Assembly: GCA_903937385.1 (NCBI GenBank)
Contig: CAIZZF010000008.1
Coordinates: 434,001 to 498,000, forward strand
DNA from: an uncultured Holophagaceae bacterium
GTDB taxonomy: Bacteria; Acidobacteriota; Holophagae; Holophagales; Holophagaceae
Length of the DNA stretch: 64,000 bases
Reading direction: 5' to 3'
Shown piece after piece: positions 31,062-41,453 of the stretch (the stretch's first letter is position 1; each line of letters begins with the position of its first letter). The translations under genes were made by a program, and so were the position numbers. The notes under the pieces were generated by a model that saw nothing but the letters and a program-made list of their open reading frames with translations, was not told where the DNA came from and did not search any database.

Positions 31062-31805
31062 ATGAAGCGCTCGCTCCTCTTGCTGCTGATCTCGGCCCTC
31101 GGACTGTGGGCCGATGGCGTGGCAGACCTGCGGGCGGCCCTCAGCCGACTGCAGGGCACCACGGCCCTCAAGGGCACCCTGGAGGTGAAGCGCTGGAACC
31201 GCAACGGCGAGGGCAAGGAGGCCATCGAGCGCTCCGGCCAGGCCTCAGCCTGGGTTGAGGACGGACCCCAGGGGCTGCGGATGTTCTGGGACCGGAACCT
31301 GCTGGGTCAGGTGGGCCAGGAGGCCCGGGCGATCCGGAAAGACCCGAACGCGAAAAACCCCGCCACCACCGGCCTGGGGGCCCTGTCGCCAAAGCTGGTG
31401 ACCGAACAGATCAATGCGGCCGAGGCCGTCGCCGGGCAGCTCGAACATGCCCGTTTTCAAGCGGAGACCCGCGAAACCTGGCAGGGTCGGTCCGCACGCA
31501 TGCTGACATTTGTTTTGACAGTAAAGGGACTTAGCGATCGAGACCGAAAATACGTGAAGGATTTCGCGGGGACGGCCCAGATCTGGATTGACGAGGACGG
31601 GACGCCCCTCGCTTCCACCACCAAGGTGAGCCTGAAGGGGCGGGCCTTCCTGGTGGTCTCCTTCAACCAGGAGCAGGAGGAGTCCTCGGCGTTCCAGAAG
31701 GTCGGGGACCGGCTGGTCTGCGTGCGCACGGAGCTGACCTCCGCCGGCAGCGGAGCCGGCGAGAAGGGGAAGACCCACAACGTGACCACCTTCGCAGTCC
31801 AGTAG
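31062..31805 (+). CDS. Secreted protein of unknown function
   Basis: A 247-aa protein with a clear signal peptide (MKRSLLLLLISALGLWADG). The rest alternates predicted beta strands (ALKGTLEVKRWN, SARMLTFVLTVKG, TAQIWIDEDGTPLASTTKV), which recalls LolA/LppX-like or other periplasmic barrel folds, but I see no diagnostic motif. It sits between mnmE and gatB in the plus-strand run with 75-bp and 38-bp gaps. One stretch around 31490-31560 is noticeably less GC-rich than its surroundings. Confidence 0.7.
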   Translation: MKRSLLLLLISALGLWADGVADLRAALSRLQGTTALKGTLEVKRWNRNGEGKEAIERSGQASAWVEDGPQGLRMFWDRNLLGQVGQEARAIRKDPNAKNPATTGLGALSPKLVTEQINAAEAVAGQLEHARFQAETRETWQGRSARMLTFVLTVKGLSDRDRKYVKDFAGTAQIWIDEDGTPLASTTKVSLKGRAFLVVSFNQEQEESSAFQKVGDRLVCVRTELTSAGSGAGEKGKTHNVTTFAVQ

Positions 31806-31843
31806 GAGCTTCGCCCCCGGCTACACTGGCGCTGGGGGAAGGC

Positions 31844-33301
31844 ATGGGCGCTTACGAAGCGGTGATCGGGCTGGAGGTGCACGTCCAGTTGAGGACGCGG
31901 ACCAAGATGTTCTGCGGCTGTGCCAACCGCTACGGGGCCCCGCCCAACACCCAGACTTGCCCAGTATGCCTGGGGCTGCCCGGGGCCCTGCCCGCGCTGA
32001 ACCGGGAGGCGGTCCGCATGGCCCTGGCGCTGGGCCTGTCCGTGGACGCCCGGATCCAGCCTCGCAGCACCTTCTACCGGAAGCAGTACTTCTATCCAGA
32101 CCTGCCCAAGGGCTATCAGATCACCCAGGGCCCCGTGGCGGTCGTCGAAGAGGGGCACCTGGAGATCCCCGGCGACGCTGCCGTCCGCGGCTGCGAGGGG
32201 CTTGTGCGGATCCGCCTGGAGCGGGCGCACCTGGAGGAGGACGCTGGCAAGAGCCACCACGACCTCGACGACACGAGCAGCCACGTGGACCTGAATAGGG
32301 CCGGCGTGCCCCTCTTGGAAATCGTCGGCGCCCCGGATCTGCGCAGTGCCCAGGAGGCTTCGGACTACCTCAAGGCCCTGCACCGCCTGGTGGTGGCCCT
32401 GGGCATCTGCGACGGCAACATGGAGGAGGGCAGCTTCCGCTGTGACGCCAACGTCAGCCTCCGACCGGCGGGGGGCACGGCCTTCGGCACCCGAGTCGAG
32501 GTCAAGAACCTGAACTCCTTCCGCTTCATCCGGCAGGCTCTGGACTACGAGCTCGGTCGCCAGGCGGCCCTGCTGGAGCGGGGCGAGCCGGTGGCCATGG
32601 AGACCCGGGGCTGGGATGCCGCCGCGGGTGAGACCCGGGGCCAGCGCACCAAAGAAGCCGCCATGGACTACCGCTACTTCCCTGAGCCGGACCTGCCCAC
32701 CCTGACTGTGGACCCTGCGGAGATCGAGGCGTTGCGGGCCACCCTGCCCGAGCGGCCCGACCGCCAGGTCCGCCGCTGGCAGGAGGCCTATGGGCTGGGG
32801 GTCGGGGAGACCCAGACCCTGGCCCAGAGTCCCGCCTTCGCGGCCTACTTCGAGGCCCTAGCCGAGGCGAGCGGCAGCGGCAAGGGCGCCGCGGCCTGGC
32901 TGCTGGGCGAGGTGAGCCGCGTCCTCAATGAGCGCGGGACCGGCATCGAGGCCTTCCCAGTGGCTCCCGAGGCCCTGGCGGGGCTGGTGCGGCTGGTGGA
33001 GAGCCGCGCCTTGTCCTTCGGCGCGGCCAAGGAGCAGGTCTTTCCGGCCCTGCTGGCCGGCGAGGGTAGCGCCAAGGCCGTCGTGGCCCGGAAGGGTCTG
33101 GCTCAGGTCAGCGACCGCGGGGCCATCGAGGCCCTGGTGGCCCAGGTGGTCGCGGAAAACCCCGGCCCTGTGGCTCAGATCAGAGGCGGCAAGGCCAGCC
33201 TGAAGGGGTTCCTGGTGGGTCAGGTCCTGAAGGCGGGTCGGGGCCAGCTCGACGCCAAGGCGGTGAACGAGATCCTGGCTGAAGTGCTGGCCAAGGACTA
33301 G
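31844..33301 (+). CDS. gatB: Asp-tRNA(Asn)/Glu-tRNA(Gln) amidotransferase subunit B
   Basis: A 485-aa subunit that binds and phosphorylates misacylated tRNA for amidation with GatA/GatC. The N-terminal YEAVIGLEVHVQLRTRTKMF, CPVCLGLPGALPALN, the FYRKQYFYPDLPKGYQITQ segment and HLEEDAGKSHHD are signature pieces; the C-terminal helical and YqeY-like domains follow from about residue 300. gatA and gatC are not adjacent. Confidence 0.97.
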   Translation: MGAYEAVIGLEVHVQLRTRTKMFCGCANRYGAPPNTQTCPVCLGLPGALPALNREAVRMALALGLSVDARIQPRSTFYRKQYFYPDLPKGYQITQGPVAVVEEGHLEIPGDAAVRGCEGLVRIRLERAHLEEDAGKSHHDLDDTSSHVDLNRAGVPLLEIVGAPDLRSAQEASDYLKALHRLVVALGICDGNMEEGSFRCDANVSLRPAGGTAFGTRVEVKNLNSFRFIRQALDYELGRQAALLERGEPVAMETRGWDAAAGETRGQRTKEAAMDYRYFPEPDLPTLTVDPAEIEALRATLPERPDRQVRRWQEAYGLGVGETQTLAQSPAFAAYFEALAEASGSGKGAAAWLLGEVSRVLNERGTGIEAFPVAPEALAGLVRLVESRALSFGAAKEQVFPALLAGEGSAKAVVARKGLAQVSDRGAIEALVAQVVAENPGPVAQIRGGKASLKGFLVGQVLKAGRGQLDAKAVNEILAEVLAKD

Positions 33302-33322
33302 CCGCCGCCCCATGCTGGCTCT

Positions 33323-33610
33323 ATGAGCAACGAGATCCCCTCCGCCCTCCAGGCCTACCATCCCGGCGTGGTCCATATCTGCCAGCAGTGCGGCTGCTCG
33401 GTGGTGGATGCCGTGGAGACTCCAGGCGAGCCCTTCCACTGCCTGGACTGCCGGCACCTGGTCCCGCCCCCGGAAGACGAGCTGACCCGTGCGGCCCTGG
33501 AAGACCGCGGTCCCTACGACATGCCGGATGACAAGCCCACTTTCTGGCGGCTCATCACGGTCGTCGTCTTCGCGGTGGTCGCCCTGGCCATCGTGTTCTG
33601 GAAGCGGTAG
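33323..33610 (+). CDS. Small zinc-ribbon protein with a C-terminal membrane anchor
   Basis: A 95-aa protein with two CxxC pairs (CQQCGC and CLDC, about residues 20-48) forming a likely zinc ribbon, an acidic linker, and one C-terminal membrane helix (about 73-92) ending in WKR. The topology suggests a cytoplasmic ribbon tethered to the inner membrane. It follows gatB by 21 bp. No function is known to me. Confidence 0.7.
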   Translation: MSNEIPSALQAYHPGVVHICQQCGCSVVDAVETPGEPFHCLDCRHLVPPPEDELTRAALEDRGPYDMPDDKPTFWRLITVVVFAVVALAIVFWKR

Positions 33611-33672
33611 CGGGCGCCCTGGCCCATGACCTGAACCCTCGCCGGCCCTATGCTGGAGGTTCGGAGCCAATG

Positions 33673-34866
33673 ATGTCCAAAGCCTGGGGACCCACCACCA
33701 CCGCCATCCACGCCGGAAAGCACTTCAACACCACCCGGGCCGTGACCACGCCGATCTTCCAGACCTCGGTCTTCCAGCTCATGGAGAACCAGGAGGGAGC
33801 CACGTTCTCGGCCAGCGTCGAGCCCCCGGCTTTCTACACCCGCTGGGGCAACCCCAACAGCAGCGAGGTGGAGGCGGTGCTGGCGCAGCTGGAGGGTGCC
33901 GAGCGGGCCCTGGTGACGGCTTCGGGCATGGCAGCCTTCGCCCTGGTCTTCGAGGCCTTCTTGAAGCGTGGGGACCACCTGGTGGCACCCAGCGCCATCT
34001 ACCTGGGCACCGAGCAGCTCATTCGCCGCTGGGAGGCCGAGCGCGGGCTGCAGGTGACCTGGGTGCAGAACACCCTGGACCTCGGGGAGTGGGAGGCGGC
34101 GATCCGCCCCGAGACCCGCATGCTTTGGGTCGAGACCCCCTCCAACCCCACCCTGGCCTTGACGGATTTGGCGGGGGTGGCGGCCCTGGGCCAGCGGCAC
34201 GGCATCCGCACCGTGGCCGACAACACCTTCCCGAGCCCCATCCACACCCGGCCCCTGGCCTTCGGGTTCGACCTGAGCGTCGCCTCCGCCACCAAGTATC
34301 TGGCGGGCCACTCGGACGTGGTGGCGGGCGTCATCGCTGGCCGGGACACCGACATCGTGGCCTGCTGGCACCTGACCAAGCTCCTGGGGCCGACGCTGGA
34401 TCCCATGGCCGCCTGGCTGCTGCATCGGGGCCTCAAGACCCTCGCCCTGCGCATGCGCCGGGCCTCGGACAACGCCCAGGCCCTGGCCCAGTGGCTGCTC
34501 TGGCAGCCCCAGGTGGCGCGGGTGGACTACCCGGGTCTGCCTACCCATCCGGGCCACGAGGTCGCCGCCCGGCAGATGGAGAAGGGCTTCGGCGCCATGG
34601 TCGGGATCGAGCTGCGGGCGGGGCTGCTGGCGGGCCAGCGCTTCTGTGAGGCGCTGGAGGTCATCACCCGGGGCGTGAGCCTGGGGGGCGTCGAGAGCCT
34701 CATCCAGCACCCGGCCAGCATGAGCCACCTGCGGACCGCGCCCGAGGTGAAGGCCCGCCTGGGCATCACCGATGGTCTGCTGCGCTTCTCGGTGGGCATC
34801 GAGGATGAGCCGGACTTGGTCGCCGACCTGGAAAAGGGCTTCGAGGCCGCCGCGGAGGCCCGGTGA
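33673..34866 (+). CDS. Trans-sulfuration family PLP enzyme (cystathionine gamma-synthase/lyase or O-acylhomoserine sulfhydrylase type)
   Basis: A 397-aa Cys/Met-metabolism PLP enzyme. The PLP lysine is in [39 protein letters not shown] and ASGMAAF near the N-terminus and VETPSNPTL in the middle are family hallmarks. Members either join sulfide or cysteine to activated homoserine or cleave cystathionine or methionine; sequence alone does not decide. Its stop overlaps the start of thiS, so a sulfur-carrier protein is made with it. Of two adjacent ATGs (33670 and 33673) I chose the second for better spacing from GGAG at 33663. Confidence 0.9.
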   Translation: MSKAWGPTTTAIHAGKHFNTTRAVTTPIFQTSVFQLMENQEGATFSASVEPPAFYTRWGNPNSSEVEAVLAQLEGAERALVTASGMAAFALVFEAFLKRGDHLVAPSAIYLGTEQLIRRWEAERGLQVTWVQNTLDLGEWEAAIRPETRMLWVETPSNPTLALTDLAGVAALGQRHGIRTVADNTFPSPIHTRPLAFGFDLSVASATKYLAGHSDVVAGVIAGRDTDIVACWHLTKLLGPTLDPMAAWLLHRGLKTLALRMRRASDNAQALAQWLLWQPQVARVDYPGLPTHPGHEVAARQMEKGFGAMVGIELRAGLLAGQRFCEALEVITRGVSLGGVESLIQHPASMSHLRTAPEVKARLGITDGLLRFSVGIEDEPDLVADLEKGFEAAAEAR

Positions 34867-35063
34867 AGCTCACCCTCAACGGCGAGGTCCGCGAGGCCCC
34901 CGAGCTGGCCACCCTGGCTGAGCTGGCGGCCTGGTTGGAACTGCCCGCCTACGGCAGCGCCATTGAGCTGAACGGCGAGGTCATCCGCCGCGCGGACCAC
35001 GCCGCCACCCCCCTGCGGGAGGGGGATCGCCTGGAGGTGGTGCGGCTGGTGGGCGGCGGCTGA
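34863..35063 (+). CDS. thiS: ThiS-like sulfur carrier protein
   Basis: A 66-aa ubiquitin-like protein starting at GTG 34863 inside the end of the PLP enzyme gene. It has the ThiS pattern [19 protein letters not shown] and a C-terminal [12 protein letters not shown]. The terminal Gly is normally adenylated and converted to a thiocarboxylate that donates sulfur, classically for thiamine thiazole. No thiG, thiF or thiH is nearby; instead it is coupled to a sulfur-amino-acid enzyme, so a role in homocysteine or cysteine synthesis should be considered. Confidence 0.88.
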   Translation: MKLTLNGEVREAPELATLAELAAWLELPAYGSAIELNGEVIRRADHAATPLREGDRLEVVRLVGGG

Positions 35064-35302
35064 ACCCGACCCCTGGTCATCGAGCTGTCTTTGGCGAGAA
35101 AAACAAACCACAGATGACGCAGATGGCGCAGATGAGTTCGAGGGGCTCAGGGATCCAAGTGCCAGAGCCTTGCCACAGGACTGGCCTGGGGGTTGAACCA
35201 ACAAGTCTGGGCACCCGGGGGAGTGCCGGCCCCCATCTCCGGAAATCTGCGACAGCTACGGTTCAGCTTCTGGTCTTGATGGGTTGAGTGGGCCAATCGG
35301 GC
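35064..35302. other. Intergenic region between convergent thiS and ribD
   Basis: This 239-bp stretch contains no convincing gene. It holds a short degenerate direct repeat (units GATGACGCA and GATGGCGCA, about 35113-35135) and a weak GGCAC/GTGCC hairpin at 35210-35227 that could help end transcription. Its composition is less GC-rich at 35090-35140. Confidence 0.4.
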
Positions 35303-36430
35303 TCAGCGCCAGACTTCCCAGGTACCGCCGGGCCAGCGGGCCGCAGCAGCCTGGGTCCAGCTTCCCGGAAAGGCCAGGTCCAGGGATGGCCCTTGGGCGG
35401 GTCGATCTGCCTGGAATCGATGGAACTCGTCGGCGAGGCCCTGCGCCAAGAAGGCCTGCACCAGGGAGCCGCCCCCTTCCACCAGGAGCCGGCCGACCCC
35501 TCGCGCCGCCAGCTCGTGGAGGAGGTGGCGCAGGCTGCAGCCTTGTCCTTCGGGGGGCAGGCTCAGGTCCTCGACGCCCCGGAGGGGAACTCGATCCCCC
35601 GTGACGGCGCGGAAGGCCGGCTGGCCTGCCACGGGTACCCAGACCCGGGCCGTGGCGGGCAGCCGTCCCAGGGGGTCCAGCACCACCCGGGCGAAGAGCC
35701 GGTGCGGGGCGGAGGGGCCGGGCCAGCGGTCCGTGAGTTGGGGATCGTCGATGGCGATGGTGCCGCGGCCCACCAGGATGGCCTCGGAGGCCCTCCGGAG
35801 GGCGTGGGCCAGGTGCTGCACCTCGGGGGGGGTCACCTGGGTGGTCTGGCCAGCGGGTCCCAGGGAGCCGTCCGAGCCCAGGGCCAGCTTGAGGGCCACC
35901 CAGGGCAGGCCCGTGCGGATGAGCTTGAAGAAGGGGGCGTGGAAGCGGGCACAGGCCTCGCCCAGCACGCCTTCGTCAACCTCGAGGCCCTGAGCGCGCA
36001 GGATCGCGAGGCCACCGCCGTCCACCCGGGGGTTGGGATCGCGCACCCCCACCACCACCCGCGCCACGCCGGCCTGGAGCAGGGCCTGGGTGCAGGGGCC
36101 GGTGCGGCCCTGGTGGCAGCAGGGCTCCAGCGTCACGTAGGCCGTCGCACCCCGGGGGTCCTGGCCGCGAGCCTCCGCGTCCCGCAAGGCCATGATCTCG
36201 CCGTGGGGATCCCCGGCCCGGGTGTGGACACCCGCACCCAGGACCCGGCCCTCCCGCACCAGGACGCAGCCCACGGGCGGGTTGGGGCTGGCCAGGCCCA
36301 CGCCCTTGAGGCCCTCCTGGAGGGCCAGGGCCATGAAGTGGGCGTCTCCCGTCAGCTCGGCGGGGTCCGGCCAGGGGCCGCCTGTGGCCAGGGCCCAGGC
36401 GACCGCGGGCGTCAGGGCCAACTCAGCCAT
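35303..36430 (-). CDS. ribD: Bifunctional riboflavin biosynthesis deaminase/reductase RibD
   Basis: A 375-aa two-domain enzyme. The N-terminal deaminase has the zinc motifs GDPHGEIMAL and LEPCCHQGRTGPCTQALL; the family usually has PHAE, so the Ala-to-Gly change is notable but conservative. The C-terminal reductase includes WVALKLALGSDG and GVGRLLVEGGGSLVQAFL. It converts the GTP-cyclohydrolase product towards ribitylamino-uracil. ATG 36430 overlaps the ftsY stop by eight bases. ribF lies far away at 50.7 kb; no other rib genes are adjacent. Confidence 0.94.
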   Translation of the reverse strand: MAELALTPAVAWALATGGPWPDPAELTGDAHFMALALQEGLKGVGLASPNPPVGCVLVREGRVLGAGVHTRAGDPHGEIMALRDAEARGQDPRGATAYVTLEPCCHQGRTGPCTQALLQAGVARVVVGVRDPNPRVDGGGLAILRAQGLEVDEGVLGEACARFHAPFFKLIRTGLPWVALKLALGSDGSLGPAGQTTQVTPPEVQHLAHALRRASEAILVGRGTIAIDDPQLTDRWPGPSAPHRLFARVVLDPLGRLPATARVWVPVAGQPAFRAVTGDRVPLRGVEDLSLPPEGQGCSLRHLLHELAARGVGRLLVEGGGSLVQAFLAQGLADEFHRFQADRPAQGPSLDLAFPGSWTQAAAARWPGGTWEVWR

Positions 36431-37340
36431 CGAGCAGGCTGTCCACGAAGGCCTCCGCCTCGAAGGGGATGAGGTCGTCCACACCCTCCCCTACGCCCAC
36501 GAAGGCGATGGGCAGCTTCAGGCGATCCAGGATGGGCACCACCACGCCGCCCTTGGCGCTGCCATCCAGCTTGGTGAGGACCAGGTCTGTGACGCCGGCG
36601 ACCCGGGCGAAGGTCTCGGCCTGGTGCAGGCCGTTCTGGCCCGTGGTGGCGTCGAGCACCAGGAGTACCCGGTGGGGCGCGTCCGGGATCACCTTCTGGA
36701 GGCTGCGGTGGATCTTGTCGAGCTCCTTCATCAGGTGGTCCTTCGTGTGCAGCCGGCCCGCGGTGTCGATGAGCACCCAGGAGGTGCCCTTGGCGAGGGC
36801 GCTGGTGGCGCCGTCGAAGGCGATGGCCGCGGGATCGCCGCCCATCTGGTTGCGGATCACGGGAACCCCGGCCCGCTGGCCCCAGAGCTCCAGCTGGTCG
36901 ATGGCGGCGGCGCGGAAGGTGTCGCCGGCCACCACCAGCACGGACTCACCCCGGGTCTTCAGGAGGGCGGCCAGCTTGCCCAGGGTGGTGGTCTTGCCGA
37001 CGCCGTTGACGCCCACGAGCAGCACCACCTGGGTGCCCTGGGCGACGAAGGGCTGGGCGGGCCGCTGCCGCAGGATCCGCAGCAACTCTTCCTTCAAGAT
37101 TGCCTTGGCGTCGATCTCGGTGCCGCCCTTGAGCTCGCTGCGCAGCCGGGCCATGAGCTGCTCCACGGCGGTCACGCCCAGGTCGGCCTGGAGCAGCAGG
37201 TCCTCCAGTTCCTCCAGTTGAGCCGCGTCCAGGCGACGGAGGCCCAGCAGGCGCCCCAGGGGCGCCAGCACCAGCTCCTGGGTGCGCTTGAGCCCCTGCT
37301 TGAACTTGCTGAAGAGACCACCCAGAAGACCCACGCCCAC
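36423..37340 (-). CDS. ftsY: Signal recognition particle receptor FtsY
   Basis: A 305-aa SRP GTPase with an N domain (about 1-95) and G domain: VVLLVGVNGVGKTTTLGKLA, DTFRAAAIDQL, LIDTAGRLHTKDHLMKEL and the guanine motif TKLDGSAKGG. It docks ribosome-nascent chain complexes at the membrane. The long acidic A domain of E. coli FtsY is missing; only a short N-terminal amphipathic stretch (GLLGGLFSKFKQGLKRT) remains. The start appears to be GTG 37340, with a second in-frame GTG two codons later. Confidence 0.96.
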   Translation of the reverse strand: MGVGLLGGLFSKFKQGLKRTQELVLAPLGRLLGLRRLDAAQLEELEDLLLQADLGVTAVEQLMARLRSELKGGTEIDAKAILKEELLRILRQRPAQPFVAQGTQVVLLVGVNGVGKTTTLGKLAALLKTRGESVLVVAGDTFRAAAIDQLELWGQRAGVPVIRNQMGGDPAAIAFDGATSALAKGTSWVLIDTAGRLHTKDHLMKELDKIHRSLQKVIPDAPHRVLLVLDATTGQNGLHQAETFARVAGVTDLVLTKLDGSAKGGVVVPILDRLKLPIAFVGVGEGVDDLIPFEAEAFVDSLLDG

Positions 37341-37429
37341 CTCGCGAACTCCCAGTCTACCGAAGCCTTGCGGGAATCTGCGGGAGGGACCGCAAACCAG
37401 GGCCTGGGTGCTGCCGTGTCACCCCCTGG

Positions 37430-37445
37430 TGTTCCACGTGGAACA
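37430..37445. other. parS-like site 4
   Basis: TGTTCCACGTGGAACA is a perfect 16-bp palindrome, the longest match of the four parS-like sites, in the non-coding gap between ftsY and the small ORF below it, about 12 kb from the likely origin. Confidence 0.85.
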
Positions 37446-37490
37446 AGTCCCGCGGCCCCACGAAGCGGGCAACCCCTTTGGGTGCAGGTT

Positions 37491-37862
37491 CTAGCGAATC
37501 GGCGGCAGCGCCATGGGTGGAACCAACACGGGCGTGACGCCGCCGACGTTGCCCCAGGTCCGCAGGCCCCAGGAGCGCTCATCCCAGCCGCCGTGGGTGG
37601 CCGCGAGGGCGCCCAGCACCAGCAGGCCATCCACCACGTGGTTCACCAGGTGGCGCAGGGGGGCGCCGGGACGGAGGGCGGCAGGGTCCACGGCATAGGA
37701 TCTTGGTCCTGGATGGGGGGGTAGCTTCAGCGGCTGGGGCCTGCCCAGCTCACCCACCTCGCAGGTGAGCTCCCGGGGCGGCGGCAGCGCCCGCAGGGGT
37801 AGAGGGGGACCAAAGGCCAGCGGTGGCAGCTCAAGGACCAGCACAAGCGGGGCGATCAGCAT
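37491..37862 (-). CDS. Small hypothetical protein downstream of lon
   Basis: A 123-aa reading frame with a hydrophobic start (MLIAPLVLVLELPPLAFG) that could be a signal or anchor, a Pro/Leu-rich middle, and a C-terminal part containing HLVNHVVDGLLVLGALAATH. It is not a family I recognise. It begins 48 bp after the lon stop on the same strand, and its AGAGG ribosome site lies inside a perfect hairpin. Codon use looks normal for the window, but a non-coding stretch remains possible. Confidence 0.5.
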   Translation of the reverse strand: MLIAPLVLVLELPPLAFGPPLPLRALPPPRELTCEVGELGRPQPLKLPPHPGPRSYAVDPAALRPGAPLRHLVNHVVDGLLVLGALAATHGGWDERSWGLRTWGNVGGVTPVLVPPMALPPIR

Positions 37863-37902
37863 GGGGCGCCTCTGGAAGCAACATCGGCCCAGAGGCGCCC
37901 CA
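37862..37902 (-). terminator. Perfect 14-bp hairpin between lon and the small ORF
   Basis: TGGGGCGCCTCTGG (37862-37875) pairs perfectly with CCAGAGGCGCCCCA (37889-37902) around a 13-base loop. On the minus strand it lies 9 bp after the lon stop, as a terminator would, but no T-run follows and the 3' arm holds the ribosome site and first base of the next ORF. It may end lon transcription or mask translation of the small ORF. Confidence 0.55.
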
Positions 37903-37910
37903 AGGCAAGG

Positions 37911-40316
<2,406 letters not shown>

Positions 40317-40343
40317 GGAAAACCTCGGTCGTCCAGTGTAGCC

Positions 40344-40916
40344 CTACTTCCGGCGACCCTTCAGTGGCGGGGCCTCCAGCCCTTCCACTGGGAACAGGGC
40401 CTGAGGCAGGGGCTTGGGGGGGGCCAGCGCGGGGGGCGGGGCTCCCACGCGGGCCGTGGTGGCCTCCTTGTGCATGAGGCCCTCCAGGGCCTTCACGAAG
40501 TCCGGCAGGTCCTTGAAGTCGCGGTAGACGCTGGCGAAGCGCACGTAGGCCACCTGGTCGAGGCCCTTCAGCTCGTCCATGATCAGCTCGCCCAGCTCGC
40601 GGCTGCGGATCTCCCGGTCGGGCCGCTCCATGAGCCGGGCGTGGAGGTCCTGCACCAGCTCTTCGATGCGGGCCAGAGAGACAGGGCGCTTCTGGCAGGC
40701 CAGCAGCAGGCCCTTCATGAGCTTCTGGCGGTCGAAGGGCTCGCGGCGCCCGTCCTTCTTGATGATGACAAGAGGGACCTCTTCCACCCGCTCGTAGCTG
40801 GTGAAGCGGCGGCTGCAGGAGAGGCACTCCCGGCGGCGGCGGATGGAGTCCCCCTCGCGGGACTCGCGGGAGTCCACCACCTTGTCCTCAAGGTGTCCAC
40901 AGAAGGGACAGTGCAC
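40344..40916 (-). CDS. nrdR: Transcriptional repressor NrdR
   Basis: A 190-aa protein with an N-terminal zinc ribbon (Cys3, Cys6, Cys31, Cys34) followed by RRRECLSCSRRFTSYERVE and an ATP-cone domain (VIIKKDGRREPFDRQKL through VAYVRFASVYRDF). NrdR senses dATP/ATP and represses ribonucleotide reductase genes. It has a Pro/Ala-rich tail of about 40 residues beyond the usual 150. No nrd genes or obvious NrdR boxes are seen in the window. Confidence 0.96.
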   Translation of the reverse strand: MHCPFCGHLEDKVVDSRESREGDSIRRRRECLSCSRRFTSYERVEEVPLVIIKKDGRREPFDRQKLMKGLLLACQKRPVSLARIEELVQDLHARLMERPDREIRSRELGELIMDELKGLDQVAYVRFASVYRDFKDLPDFVKALEGLMHKEATTARVGAPPPALAPPKPLPQALFPVEGLEAPPLKGRRK

Positions 40917-40929
40917 CGGACGTCCCCCC

Positions 40930-41376
40930 CTAGACCTCGATGACGCGGGGAGCCATGACCGCCTCGCAGGTGACGGAGTTCGCCACGAAGCAGTATTTGT
41001 GGGCCTTCTCGAACAGCTCGATGACCTTGGCCATGCTGGTCCCCTGGGCCACCCGGATCACGGGGCGCAGGTGGACCTTGGTGATGCGCGTGACCTTGTC
41101 CACGGTGTCGAGCACGGCCTCGGCGTGGTCCTCGTAGGCCAGCACCTGGATCTTGGTCTTGGCGCAGAGGGCCAGGAACGTGAGCATGTGGCAGGTGGCA
41201 AGGGCCGAGCCCAGCAGGTCTTCGGGGTTCCAGCGGGTGGGGTCGCCAGCGTATTCCGGGGCGCTGCTGACAGCCAGGGCGTGCTTGCCTGGGTTGGTGA
41301 CTGTGGCGTTCCGGTTGTAGGTGCCGTCCAGGGTGTTGCCCGTCCAGCCAACAGTGAGGGGATAGGTGTGGGCCAT
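40930..41376 (-). CDS. OsmC/Ohr family protein
   Basis: A 148-aa protein of the OsmC fold, with WNPEDLLGSALATCHMLTFLA (first redox Cys) and ANSVTCEAVMAPRV (second Cys) at the expected places. OsmC proteins reduce organic hydroperoxides using this Cys pair. Start 41376 (MAHTYPLTV) has a strong GAGGAG site. It is the first gene of the minus-strand run leading to nrdR and lon, with 13 bp to nrdR. Confidence 0.87.
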   Translation of the reverse strand: MAHTYPLTVGWTGNTLDGTYNRNATVTNPGKHALAVSSAPEYAGDPTRWNPEDLLGSALATCHMLTFLALCAKTKIQVLAYEDHAEAVLDTVDKVTRITKVHLRPVIRVAQGTSMAKVIELFEKAHKYCFVANSVTCEAVMAPRVIEV

Positions 41377-41453
41377 GGTCACTCCTCGGGAAGTCCGCTC
41401 CCAGGATGCCACAGGCCCGCATGCTAGCCTGGATCAGCCTTTCCGGAGCCCTC

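Noticed and set aside
33611-33672. A TPP riboswitch ahead of the PLP enzyme-thiS pair
   Set aside because: The gap is too short and no CUGAGA-type thi-box core is present.
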